NCBI GenBank assembly: GCA_910588465.1
Contig: CAJUOP010000001.1
Coordinates: 93,212-157,211 of the forward strand
Reading direction: 5' to 3'
DNA: 64,000 nt
DNA from: an uncultured Christensenellaceae bacterium
GTDB lineage: Bacteria; Bacillota; Clostridia; Christensenellales; Borkfalkiaceae
This document shows, piece after piece, positions 54,195-63,815 of this stretch (position 1 is its first letter; each line of letters starts with the position of its first letter). The notes beneath the pieces were generated by a model. It had not been told where the DNA came from. It searched no databases and was given only the letters and a program-made list of their open reading frames with translations. A program made the translations under genes and the position numbers.

Positions 54195-56734
54195 ATCTCG
54201 TAAGTCCCTGCGCCAACGGTTTGAGTACCGCTCGGCAAAACGATTTGCGCCGTAGTATTGGAAGGAACGATTATCGTATATTCAATCTTGTTCCCATTTC
54301 TTTTCCACTTGCTTACGATCTTGCCGTATATGCTGTCGTACTCACATTCGGCGTGAGTTATGCTGCCGCCGACTTTCGGTGCAATAATAAATTTTCTCTC
54401 TTCGGCGACTTTAATTCCGCACATACTGTCAAACAGCCATTCGCAGACGGCACCCTTACTGTAATGGTCGAGCGACGCTACGCCTCCTTGCGCTTCCGTT
54501 CCTTCCCAACTTTCCCAAATAGTGTTTGCCCCCATTTTCGGCATAAATAACCAACCGGGCATTTCCTCGTTTTCAAGAAGCCTGTAAGCATACTCAATAT
54601 TTATATCTGCCAGAACGTAGAGTATAAACGGAGTTGACAAAAAGCCCGTACCCAAACGCCAGCCGTAGTTATCAAGCGCCTTTATCAAACGCTTTTTTGC
54701 ATATTCCGTTTGCTTGTCGTTCAAAAGTTTAAGATACAGCGGACGCACGAGTTTCGCCTGTCTGTCCGTATCCATACCGTGTTTCTTTGTCTCTACAAGT
54801 TTTTGGTAGCCTATTCTTGTTCTGTCGGCATACTTTTTGAAGTATTGCGCGTCGTCTGCTTTACCGAGTAAGTCGGCGATTTTTTTCATATGTTCAAGCA
54901 TATAAACGATATACGCCGTAGTTTCTTCGGGATGAGGACTTACAAAGTCGGATATAGCAAACGCCTTGACATCAACGGGTTCAGCCCATTCGCCGTAAGA
55001 CTGACCGTAATTGGATATCATTTTACGGTATTTACGCTTTAATCCCGTAGGCGCACTCGTAAAATAATGCTTGCCGAGCGTCTTTATCTTGTACATTGCA
55101 AATCGGCGCATAGCATCGTAGTTATTTTCCAAAATACGTTTATCGCCGTACTTTTCGTAAATGCGGTAAGGTATCAGTACGCCCGCATCCGACCAACCGG
55201 GAGAACCATCCATTACGTTCATATAAAAGTCGATACCGCCCATAGGCGTAATCTGACGGAAATTACCGTTCTTTCTCTGCCCGTCGCACATATCCGCAAC
55301 ATATTTTCTTGCCATAGCGGCATAATCGACGAAATAGCTTGCCGTATTACAAAAAATCTGCGCATCGCCCGACCAACCATGACGTTCCCTCGTAGGACAG
55401 TCGGTTGGAACGTCGGCGTGATTGTTTCTCGTTGACCACCGTGTACACTCGACTAATTTATTAATCAGTTCATGCGAACAGTTAAATTTAATCGTGTCTT
55501 GCATATCCGAATAAACGGCAATCGCAGTAAAATCTTCGGGTTGCCAAGCAATATCCGTTTCAATTAATACGTACTGAAAACCAAAAATTGCGAACTTCGT
55601 TTTATACTCGTTTACGCCCTCTTCTGCCGTATAAACAACCTGCTGTAAAGGCGTAACCTTCGTGCGCTTTTTATTGGCGCATTGAATATTCTTTTGGGTA
55701 AATTCGCCTTCTTTGTCGAACATTTCCCCAAAGCGAAGTTTAATTATTTGCCCCTTTCGAGCTTTTAACGAAAATGCAATATAACCCGCAATATTCTGTC
55801 CGAAATTGAGAACGGTTGCTCCCTTCGGGGTTTTAATAACCGTAGGCTTAAACGTTTCGTGTTCGGTTAAAGGCACGTTGTTGGAAGCGGAAGGAATCAC
55901 TTCTTGCTTCGTTAATTTAGCCTTCCGATTGTAAGAAGGCGTACGGTAAGCCTCCACGACCTCACCGTCTTTATTGTCGGCAAAGCGAATCGCGCCGTCA
56001 TTGCTCCAATCCCAAGTTTCATCAGATATAATACGGCTAATATTCCCGTCGTGCCCCGTAATCTCTAACTGTGCCAAAAACTTCGTTTGTTTACCGTATT
56101 GGTTTTTCCGTCCCCAAGCGCCGCAACTGCCTCTATACCAACCGTCGGCAAGCTCAACCGTAAAATCGTTCATGCCGCTTACAACGGCTTCTGTTACGTC
56201 ATAAACCTGAAGTTGTATGCGCTTTCTATAATCGGTATGTCCCGGGGCAAGACAAAACTCTCCTATTTTCTTACCATTGAGTTTTGCCTCGTATAAGCCG
56301 CAAGCCGTTATGTATAATCTTGCTTTTTGGACACAAAAAGCGTTAAACGTTTTTCTGAAACAGTCCACGGGATAACGTTTTTTCTTATTTACGCCGTAAT
56401 TTCCGCATATCCATTTCGCTTTGAAATCGGAACTACTCAACAAACCCATTTCAAAAAATGCGTCTGCTTTTTCACCCTCTTCGTCGTGTTCGTTCCATAC
56501 CGTAACAGCCCATTCCACACGCTGACGGGAAACAAGTTTCGGCAGATAGTCCGCATACATTTCATCCGACAAAACCTTGCCGCTGTCCCAAACGGGTTTT
56601 CCGTCGGTTACGGCGATAATACGGTATGCACTTTGCCTTTTATCGCCCTCGCACGTCCACATTAGACGCGGATTTTGTATATCTATCCCGATAGGATTAA
56701 TTAAATATTCCGTTTTTAGATTGATTGCCTTCAT
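54191..56734 (-). CDS. Alpha-L-rhamnosidase, GH78
   Basis: 847 residues, no signal peptide. Begins like family members (LKTEYLINPIGIDIQNPRLM W), with beta-sandwich domains to about 400, then the (alpha/alpha)6 barrel carrying the catalytic stretch TDCPTRERHGWSGDAQIF near 445-460, and a C-terminal beta domain. It releases terminal rhamnose from plant glycosides. Sits 33 bp behind the permuted GH3, in one operon with two GH3 enzymes and a symporter. Confidence 0.95.
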   Translation of the reverse strand: MKAINLKTEYLINPIGIDIQNPRLMWTCEGDKRQSAYRIIAVTDGKPVWDSGKVLSDEMYADYLPKLVSRQRVEWAVTVWNEHDEEGEKADAFFEMGLLSSSDFKAKWICGNYGVNKKKRYPVDCFRKTFNAFCVQKARLYITACGLYEAKLNGKKIGEFCLAPGHTDYRKRIQLQVYDVTEAVVSGMNDFTVELADGWYRGSCGAWGRKNQYGKQTKFLAQLEITGHDGNISRIISDETWDWSNDGAIRFADNKDGEVVEAYRTPSYNRKAKLTKQEVIPSASNNVPLTEHETFKPTVIKTPKGATVLNFGQNIAGYIAFSLKARKGQIIKLRFGEMFDKEGEFTQKNIQCANKKRTKVTPLQQVVYTAEEGVNEYKTKFAIFGFQYVLIETDIAWQPEDFTAIAVYSDMQDTIKFNCSHELINKLVECTRWSTRNNHADVPTDCPTRERHGWSGDAQIFCNTASYFVDYAAMARKYVADMCDGQRKNGNFRQITPMGGIDFYMNVMDGSPGWSDAGVLIPYRIYEKYGDKRILENNYDAMRRFAMYKIKTLGKHYFTSAPTGLKRKYRKMISNYGQSYGEWAEPVDVKAFAISDFVSPHPEETTAYIVYMLEHMKKIADLLGKADDAQYFKKYADRTRIGYQKLVETKKHGMDTDRQAKLVRPLYLKLLNDKQTEYAKKRLIKALDNYGWRLGTGFLSTPFILYVLADINIEYAYRLLENEEMPGWLFMPKMGANTIWESWEGTEAQGGVASLDHYSKGAVCEWLFDSMCGIKVAEERKFIIAPKVGGSITHAECEYDSIYGKIVSKWKRNGNKIEYTIIVPSNTTAQIVLPSGTQTVGAGTYEI

Positions 56735-56767
56735 ATCGGACCTCCAATAAAGTTTTTTATAACAATA

Positions 56768-59206
56768 CTATGAGTTCAGCTTTTTGCACAAATTCAAAAT
56801 CCTACTCGCACACTTTTGTACCGAAGTTTTTGCAACTTTCCCCGATTTAACTGCTTTTAACAACTCTTTATGCTGAAACTTATCTCCTGCCATAATTAAA
56901 TCGTTTTCGGCGCAAATAGTTTCTCCAGCTACCGCTTGATCTTTTGCGACGCTTTGCCAATCAGTCATTACAACTCCGTCAAACCCGAATTCGCAACGTA
57001 GTATGTTTGTAATAAGGTCATACGAACTGTTAACGTATGTACCGTTTACTTTATTGTAACTTGACATAACGCATTTCGGCTTTGCTTTTCTTACCGTTAG
57101 TTTAAACGCTTTAAGATAAATCTCTCTTAACGCACGCTCATTGACTTCGCTGGACGATTTCATACGATTATCTTCCTGATTGTTACAGCAAAAATGTTTA
57201 ATAGTGACTGCGCAACGTTCATTACTCTGAACGCCCAACGTCAATGCGCTTGCCATTTCTGCGGTAAGCATAGGATCTTCGGAATAATATTCGTAATTTC
57301 TTCCGCAAAGAGGATGCCGTTGTATATTCATACCGGGCGCCAACCATATCCCTACTTTATATTGTTGCATTTCGCACGAGACGGCTATTCCGATTTTCCT
57401 AATTAATTCGGGCGAAAACGTTTGCGCTTGCACCGTTGCGCTCGGCCATGCCGTACAAAACTGATAAACAAGCTGTGCCTTTTTACTTGTTTTACTCCAT
57501 AAGCGGTCTAAAAATCTAAACAGTTTTTTAGCTTTCACTAAGTCCTGTGGCAATTTGCCGCCTGTTTTAAGCTTACCGTTGGGTTCAACGGCGTATTTCA
57601 TCGAAATTCTTATTCCTGCAGGACCGTCCGCCATAACGGTGGGATAATATCCGTATTTTTTACAAACCTTTGTGTCTATTTGTCCGCTTGCGCCGACAAC
57701 GCCGAGTATTCCGCCGCTCATCAAAGTTGGATCTCCAACGCACAGACAAGTTAATTCTTTGGCGTTCATTTTTTTCGTTTCGGGCAAAATATTCACTTTG
57801 GGAGCATCGTAATTATTTTGAACAAACTGTATCGCATTTTCGTCCAAATGCAGAATATCGCCTACGGGTTCTTCTTCCACATACCGAACGGGCGCAGCAA
57901 TTTCTTCAACTCTGCATTGTGCAAATTCAATCGGTTTGCATTTTTCTACAATAAATTCCCTATCGACCACAATAGTTGCGACCGGCGTTGTATTACGGGA
58001 AGAGTTACCGACTCTGACGATATAATTACCTTTTTCTAAAATGAAACAGGAACGCGTTTCGTCGTATGCTGCAAAATCTTTTAATTCAAATCCCGACGTT
58101 ACCGTTCCGCATTCTCCAACCGCTATCAAATCGGTTTTTGCAAAGGCGGCTAACTGCTGATATTCGCGTTTGATTTTCCCTGACGGGCAAGATAAATATA
58201 TTTGGACGACCTCTTTACCCGCTGTTTTTCCTATATTTTCAACTTGCGCTTTTACCGTAACTTCCCCGCCCGATAATTCCGCCTTTGCTTTTATTTCAAA
58301 TTCGGTATAGGAAAGCCCGTATCCGAAAGCATATTTAGGCTTGATATCGAATGTGTCAAAATATCTGTATCCGACGTAAATACCGTCTTTATAAAGCTCT
58401 CTGTCTGTGTTTCCGTCCAAATAACTGAACGAATCAGAGCAAGGAAGGTCTTGCAAATTTTTAGCCCAAGTTGCAGCAAGCTTTCCGCAAAAATTTTGTT
58501 TTCCCAATAACAAATGTGCTAAAGCCAAACCTCCGTTTTGCCCTGCCTGCCCCATAAAAACGACTGCGCCGAGCTTCATCTCGAGCAAAGGATTTACATC
58601 AATACATGCACCCGTATTGAGAACAAGTATGGTGTTTTTATAGTGCTCCGAAATGAATTTAAGGTCGCGGATTTCTTTATCGTCAAAATTATACTCGCCT
58701 TTCTTAACACGCCTATCCATACCTTCGCCCGCCTGTCGTGTCAAAACGTAAAGTGCGGTATCCGTATCGGAATCTGCAACGTCGCGCTCGGTTATATCGC
58801 GTCCTGTGGGATAAACGATAGGAAGCGCAATCGCATTCATCAAATCCCAAAATTGAAAAACGTTATATTTTTTTGCTATTTGCTTAATTTTGGCATCACG
58901 CTCCTCTTCACCGCGGTGCATTTGTTCGTCGCAAGCGTCCAACCACATCTTTGTCGTAACCTGTAATCCGCACGCCTCCAATCCTTCTTCGACAGAAACA
59001 CTGTGACGGTTATTCACCTCTCCGCTTCCTGTACCGCATTTTGCCGTATGCCTTGCACCCGCACCGTACAATGCTATTTTTTTACATTGCAGCGGCAACA
59101 CGCCGTTATTTTCAAGCAATACGATTCCTTCACAGGCGACTTCCAACGATAATTCCGAATTTCGTTGTTCCAGCTCGGAAACTGCTTCATCAAACTTAAC
59201 GGTCAT
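56768..59206 (-). CDS. GH3 beta-glucosidase-type enzyme with permuted domain order
   Basis: 812 residues. The usual C-terminal half comes first: VACEGIVLLENNGVLPL near 25, TGSGEVNNRHSVSVEEGLEA, a Gly-rich domain (VVFMGQAGQNGGLALAHLLLG) and a Fn3-like end (FGYGLSYTEFEIKAKAELSG near 300); the catalytic barrel follows (YPTVMADGPAGIRI, RHPLCGRNYEYYSEDP, CAVTIKHFCCNNQE) with the nucleophile Asp in GVVMTDWQS near 749. This inverted order is known for some rumen and gut GH3 enzymes. Its ATG overlaps the symporter stop (TAATG). Confidence 0.93.
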   Translation of the reverse strand: MTVKFDEAVSELEQRNSELSLEVACEGIVLLENNGVLPLQCKKIALYGAGARHTAKCGTGSGEVNNRHSVSVEEGLEACGLQVTTKMWLDACDEQMHRGEEERDAKIKQIAKKYNVFQFWDLMNAIALPIVYPTGRDITERDVADSDTDTALYVLTRQAGEGMDRRVKKGEYNFDDKEIRDLKFISEHYKNTILVLNTGACIDVNPLLEMKLGAVVFMGQAGQNGGLALAHLLLGKQNFCGKLAATWAKNLQDLPCSDSFSYLDGNTDRELYKDGIYVGYRYFDTFDIKPKYAFGYGLSYTEFEIKAKAELSGGEVTVKAQVENIGKTAGKEVVQIYLSCPSGKIKREYQQLAAFAKTDLIAVGECGTVTSGFELKDFAAYDETRSCFILEKGNYIVRVGNSSRNTTPVATIVVDREFIVEKCKPIEFAQCRVEEIAAPVRYVEEEPVGDILHLDENAIQFVQNNYDAPKVNILPETKKMNAKELTCLCVGDPTLMSGGILGVVGASGQIDTKVCKKYGYYPTVMADGPAGIRISMKYAVEPNGKLKTGGKLPQDLVKAKKLFRFLDRLWSKTSKKAQLVYQFCTAWPSATVQAQTFSPELIRKIGIAVSCEMQQYKVGIWLAPGMNIQRHPLCGRNYEYYSEDPMLTAEMASALTLGVQSNERCAVTIKHFCCNNQEDNRMKSSSEVNERALREIYLKAFKLTVRKAKPKCVMSSYNKVNGTYVNSSYDLITNILRCEFGFDGVVMTDWQSVAKDQAVAGETICAENDLIMAGDKFQHKELLKAVKSGKVAKTSVQKCASRILNLCKKLNS

Positions 59207-61176
59207 TAATGTTTCTCCTTCTTTTCAGCGTACTTTTTAAGTAAATCCTGCATTTTTTGATAAGTTGCGTTGCCTTTTTCAAGCTCAATTGCCCAAGCGG
59301 CGTCAATACGTTCCCGACGCCTTCTTGCTTTCTCTTCACGAGCGACAAGCTGCTGTGACGTCAGTTTGGCAAGTTTGGCTGTCTGCTTTTCTTCCGCTGC
59401 TTTTAATTTTGCAGCTTGCTTTTCTTCCGCCAAACGTTTCTTTTCGGCTTCTTTTGCATTCTTTTCGGAAATTTGTCTGATATGCTTTTCAAGTTCCTCT
59501 TCGTAGTTTAATCCCTTCTTTTCACATTTGGATTTTAATTCCGAACGGAAAATTTCCTCTGCTTCTTCATCAGCCAACCGCTGATCCATTTCCAGCTGCA
59601 CTTCGGGTTCTACCCAGACTTTACCGCTTTTTTCACAAGCCTCTTTTTGACGTTCGCGTATTATCTTTTGCTTTCTTTCCAACGTCTTTTCGACGCCGAT
59701 AAACGCCAACAATATCGCACTCAGTATTCCCGTAATAACTTCAAGTCCTACAAACAAAAACGATATGGCGTTTAAAGTGCTTCCGAGCTGTTGTATACCT
59801 ACGGTAAACGTACCGTCAATCGCCATTTTGTAAGAGCTTAAATCTAATTGAGAAAGCCAACCGTTTTGTGCAAGGATAGCTTCTGCCTCGCCCAAATCCG
59901 TTACGTTGAGCGGTGGTATATATCCGCTTGCATTCAGAGCCGCATTCAGAATGGCAAGTCCAACACCCATTAATACAATTGTTATCGTAGAATAAATCGA
60001 CATTGCCAAGCTATCGCTTCTGAATCCCGTCTTCCATTCCAAATGGTCAAATGAATCGGAAAATAGCGACATAAAGATATAAGCGCACGGCAGTCCGCCG
60101 ATATTCTTGATAAACTGTCCTATTATAACCACAATCAAATTTGTAGGAACCATCCAACAAATCGCGCTACCGACGGCATAAAAAACAAATCCCGCAACAG
60201 TCACGTTTTTCTTACCGAATTTTTTAGCAAGCGGCCATACGGCAAAGATACCGATACCCATTGGAATACCGCCGATTACGGAAATTAAAGTTTGCGTTAT
60301 ACCGTCGTTATATGTACCCAAAACATAGTTGCAATAATATATTAAAGCGCTGTTTTTCAAAGTTCCACCCAATGTATAAATCAAGCTATACACTAAAAGA
60401 AAAACAATATATTTATCTGAAAACACAGCTTTTATTTGCATTTTATAAGGAATCTTAACGGTTTCTACTTTTCCTAATTCTTCGGTAACTCTCTCTTTTG
60501 TAAAGTAATACTCCAACAGCATAACCGGCAACATAATGATACATAAAACCGACATTACGCTTATCCACAACGTTTGGCTGGATCCTATCATCGGTAAAAT
60601 TACCATAGGGAAAATTAATGCCGCTATTATGCCCGTAACCATAATCGTAGCCACTTGATTGAAAACTGCCAAAACACCCCTCTGTGACGAGTTACGGGTA
60701 GAAAGAGGAACCATCATATTGTGGCTCATATTATAAATCGTATAGGCAAATGAAAAGAAAAGATTATACGAAATTATTACCCATACAGCTTTCCAACTTA
60801 TTGACATATTAGGCACGAGATAAAGCAACATACCCGTAATTGGAACTAAAAATGCGGATAACAACAAATACGGACGGGCTTTCCCCTGTTTATTTTTTGT
60901 CCGATCAATAATCCAACCCATAATAAAATTAGTTATGGCGTCTAAAATTTTAGAAAAAATAGGAAATACTATGAGGAATGCTCCGCCCCACAAACCGCCG
61001 AGTTTCAAAACGTCAGTCCAATACTGATTTAAAAACGATCCCCCTAAAACAGCATTAATTAACAATGCACCGCACGGACCGAGTAAATAGCCAAGCCATT
61101 TTTCTTTCCCCGTTATGTTTCTTGAGCGTATGCGACTGTCAAAGATACGACCATTCAACATTTTACCTGTTGCCAT
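59206..61176 (-). CDS. GPH-family glycoside:cation symporter with long charged C-terminal tail
   Basis: 656 residues. Twelve hydrophobic helices to about residue 505; the family loop [19 protein letters not shown] is near residue 85. Symporters of this group bring in glycosides with Na+ or H+. The remaining 150 residues are a charged coiled coil ([40 protein letters not shown]) with no membrane segment, unlike typical MelB or UidB. It is between the two GH3 genes, with stop and start adjoining on both sides. Confidence 0.9.
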   Translation of the reverse strand: MATGKMLNGRIFDSRIRSRNITGKEKWLGYLLGPCGALLINAVLGGSFLNQYWTDVLKLGGLWGGAFLIVFPIFSKILDAITNFIMGWIIDRTKNKQGKARPYLLLSAFLVPITGMLLYLVPNMSISWKAVWVIISYNLFFSFAYTIYNMSHNMMVPLSTRNSSQRGVLAVFNQVATIMVTGIIAALIFPMVILPMIGSSQTLWISVMSVLCIIMLPVMLLEYYFTKERVTEELGKVETVKIPYKMQIKAVFSDKYIVFLLVYSLIYTLGGTLKNSALIYYCNYVLGTYNDGITQTLISVIGGIPMGIGIFAVWPLAKKFGKKNVTVAGFVFYAVGSAICWMVPTNLIVVIIGQFIKNIGGLPCAYIFMSLFSDSFDHLEWKTGFRSDSLAMSIYSTITIVLMGVGLAILNAALNASGYIPPLNVTDLGEAEAILAQNGWLSQLDLSSYKMAIDGTFTVGIQQLGSTLNAISFLFVGLEVITGILSAILLAFIGVEKTLERKQKIIRERQKEACEKSGKVWVEPEVQLEMDQRLADEEAEEIFRSELKSKCEKKGLNYEEELEKHIRQISEKNAKEAEKKRLAEEKQAAKLKAAEEKQTAKLAKLTSQQLVAREEKARRRRERIDAAWAIELEKGNATYQKMQDLLKKYAEKKEKH

Positions 61177-63615
61177 TTATTTTTCCTCCTTTTCTTTTGG
61201 CAATTTTGGAACTTTTATTTTTGTGCAAAAGCACTTGATCCCTTTGAATAAATGTCCGTTTGCCATATTGACAAACCCTTGTGCAAAGTTATACGGACAA
61301 TTTGTACCCGCTGACATCGACATTGTAATAATTGAGTTGCTTTCGAGTATTCTTTTTAAGAACATTGCGCCTTTTATCTTGTTATCTCGCTCTGCTCCTT
61401 CGGGAAGTTTTTTCGCCTTTTTCATGTCCTTTTTCGCTACGGACAACACGGCGTTATAAAGGATCTTACCCATAAACGTCGCCCGCATATCCGTAAAACG
61501 ACTTTCAAGCCTGATAGGTTTTTTCGGCGGAATTGCGGGAATTTTCAATCCCGACATTTTCTCAAATAGTGATTCGCTCATTGTATCGAAAGCCGCCGCG
61601 CCATATACTGCATTGATTTCTTCCGAATACGGCATAACCGCATTATCTCCGTCAAGTGTTACCGTCTGACTCAATCTCACGGTTTGGCAGTCGGAACAGA
61701 GCTGCAATTCATATTCGCCGCCTTCCGTTGCCCATCGGTTTTCTTTTACATTCCAATAACGCAAATCGTCTTTCTTTACCGTAATCGCTACTTTTTTGCT
61801 TTCGCCTGCTTTCAGATAAGCTTTCGTAAAGCCTTTCAGTTCCTTTAACGGCTTGAACACTCCTTGCGGTGCTTTGACATATAGCTGCACGATTTCCGCA
61901 CCGTCATACTTTCCGTTATTTACGATTTCGCACGATACTTTGTATTCGGAATCGGTTTCTTCAACCTGCATATCCCGATAATCGAAAGTCGTATAGGAAA
62001 GACCGTAACCGAACGGATACCTTACTTCTTTGTTTGCCGTGAGATAATAACGATAACCGACGAAAATGCTCTCTTTATAAATTTCGTTTACAGTCTTTGA
62101 AAAATCCTTTCCAAACGGCACGTCCGCATAACTCTTTACCCAAGTTTCGGCAAGTTTACCGCAAGGCGATTTTACGCCGAAAAGTAAGTTGTACGTTGCC
62201 GTTCCACCGTTCTGCCCCGGCAAGTACATATTAAGAATTGCACTCACACTATCCGCAAACGGTAATTCCATAGGCGAACCGCCGTACAGCACGACGACTA
62301 CCTTTTTGCCCGCCTTTATAAGTGCGTCTATTACGGCAAGTTGATTTTCGGGCAGCTTCATATTTTCCCTGTCGCCGCCCTCGCTCTCAACGTAATCGGT
62401 CAACCCTGCAAATACGAGAACTTTATCATATCCCTTTGCTTTTGCCACAGCTTCCGCTATAAGTTTATCGTCTGCTTCGAGCTTGTTCTCAGCATATCCA
62501 CGGCAAAATTCATAAGCGACTTTATGTTCGTCAAATGCGATTTTAGGCGTAGAAAGGAATGTCGGATTTATCATCGAACTACCTGCGCCCTGATAACGCA
62601 TCTTATCAAATAAATCCCCGACCACAAGAATCCTCTCGCTTTTATCAAGCGGCAATACGCCGTCGTTTTTTAACAACACAGCGCAATCTTCCGCAATCTC
62701 GGCGGCAAGCGCATTGTGCGCTTCCCAATCGACGTCAACGCCTTTCGGATTTTTTTCATAACGCTGAACAAGGCGCAGGACATTTTCCACCGCCTTATCT
62801 AAATCTTCTATTTTAAGCGTTCCGTCATTTACGCTTTCAATTATCCACTTACGGCAAATATCGGTATCGCCCGGCATTTCCAAATCAAGTCCTGCCGATA
62901 CACCTTTTACTCTGTCGTGCGTTGCGCCCCAATCGGACATAACCACACCGTCAAAGCCCCACTCATTGCGAAGTACGTCTGTCAGCAACCATTTATTCTC
63001 ACAACAATATTCGCCGTTGATTTTATTGTAAGCGCACATCATCGTGTGCGGTTTGCTTTCCTTTACAATGATTTCAAATACTTTTAAGTATATCTCGCGT
63101 ATGGCTCTCATATCACATACGCTATCACCCATAAAGCGGAAATTCTCGGCATTGTTAAGTGCAAAGTGCTTTACCGAAACGCCACAGCCTTTCGACTGAA
63201 CACCGTTTACCTCAGCCGCCGCCATTTTACCCGCAAGCAAAGGTTCTTCCGAAAAGTATTCAAAATTTCTTCCGCATAAGGGGTTACGCTTAATGCAAGC
63301 GCCCGGACCGAGCAAAACGTCTATTCCGTAATGTAACATTTCTTCGGCAATCGCTTCGCCCATTCTGTATGTATTATCGGGATTCCAACTCGAAGCCGTT
63401 GTAACGGCAGTTGGAAATGCCGTTGCAGGCTCACTACCCGCAACACCGTTATCGCCGCCTTCGGATTGCACACGAAGTCCGTGCGGGCCGTCCGACATCC
63501 TAACGGACGGAATATTTAATCTCGGGACAGGGTTCGTGTACATAAAGTCGCACCCCGTAACCAACGCCGCCTTTTCTTCTACTGTTAATTTTTTAAGTAA
63601 ATCAGATATATTCAC
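61177..63615 (-). CDS. GH3 beta-glucosidase, standard domain order
   Basis: 812 residues, cytoplasmic. Barrel first (RMSDGPHGLRVQSEGGDNG, KRNPLCGRNFEYFSEEPLLA, VSVKHFALNN) with nucleophile Asp in GVVMSDWGATHDRVKG near 227; C-terminal sandwich (LVVGDLFDKMRYQGAGSS) with acid in ESEGGDREN near 415; Fn3-like module (PFGYGLSYTTFDYRD); then about 150 extra residues with no recognised domain. Start is GTG at 63615, as ATG at 63620 is out of frame and stops. First gene of the operon. Confidence 0.94.
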   Translation of the reverse strand: MNISDLLKKLTVEEKAALVTGCDFMYTNPVPRLNIPSVRMSDGPHGLRVQSEGGDNGVAGSEPATAFPTAVTTASSWNPDNTYRMGEAIAEEMLHYGIDVLLGPGACIKRNPLCGRNFEYFSEEPLLAGKMAAAEVNGVQSKGCGVSVKHFALNNAENFRFMGDSVCDMRAIREIYLKVFEIIVKESKPHTMMCAYNKINGEYCCENKWLLTDVLRNEWGFDGVVMSDWGATHDRVKGVSAGLDLEMPGDTDICRKWIIESVNDGTLKIEDLDKAVENVLRLVQRYEKNPKGVDVDWEAHNALAAEIAEDCAVLLKNDGVLPLDKSERILVVGDLFDKMRYQGAGSSMINPTFLSTPKIAFDEHKVAYEFCRGYAENKLEADDKLIAEAVAKAKGYDKVLVFAGLTDYVESEGGDRENMKLPENQLAVIDALIKAGKKVVVVLYGGSPMELPFADSVSAILNMYLPGQNGGTATYNLLFGVKSPCGKLAETWVKSYADVPFGKDFSKTVNEIYKESIFVGYRYYLTANKEVRYPFGYGLSYTTFDYRDMQVEETDSEYKVSCEIVNNGKYDGAEIVQLYVKAPQGVFKPLKELKGFTKAYLKAGESKKVAITVKKDDLRYWNVKENRWATEGGEYELQLCSDCQTVRLSQTVTLDGDNAVMPYSEEINAVYGAAAFDTMSESLFEKMSGLKIPAIPPKKPIRLESRFTDMRATFMGKILYNAVLSVAKKDMKKAKKLPEGAERDNKIKGAMFLKRILESNSIITMSMSAGTNCPYNFAQGFVNMANGHLFKGIKCFCTKIKVPKLPKEKEEK

Positions 63616-63645
63616 GCCATTATCCCCTGTAATATTACTGAATAT

Positions 63646-63654
63646 ATTATAGCA
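63646..63654 (-). promoter_or_regulatory. Extended -10 promoter of the glycoside operon
   Basis: Minus strand TGCTATAAT (TGn plus TATAAT), no clear -35. Lies about 30 bp before the GTG start. Confidence 0.65.
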
Positions 63655-63694
63655 CTTAAAGCTACCCGTTTTCTATAATATTTGTTTTAATTCC

Positions 63695-63797
63695 GTAACA
63701 GTTGTTTTATCTTTTTGCCAAAAAAGAATAAAATCTGTTACATATTAACAAAATGAAAAATATTATCAATATTTAGTCGCTTGATTATTTGTTACAT
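63695..63797. promoter_or_regulatory. Repeated TGTTAC motifs, candidate AraC-type operators
   Basis: GTAACA (63695-63700, inverted), TGTTACAT (63736-63743) and TGTTACAT (63790-63797). The first two form an inverted repeat (GTAACAG...CTGTTAC). The third overlaps the regulator promoter. They lie between divergent genes, so probable binding sites of the regulator at 63816. Confidence 0.55.
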
Positions 63798-63809
63798 TTA
63801 TGATATAAT
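63781..63809 (+). promoter_or_regulatory. Sigma-A promoter of the partial AraC-type gene
   Basis: TTGATT (63781-63786), 17-bp spacer, TATAAT (63804-63809). The ATG follows six bases later with no ribosome site, again suggesting a leaderless message. Confidence 0.8.
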
Positions 63810-63815
63810 TGTTTT

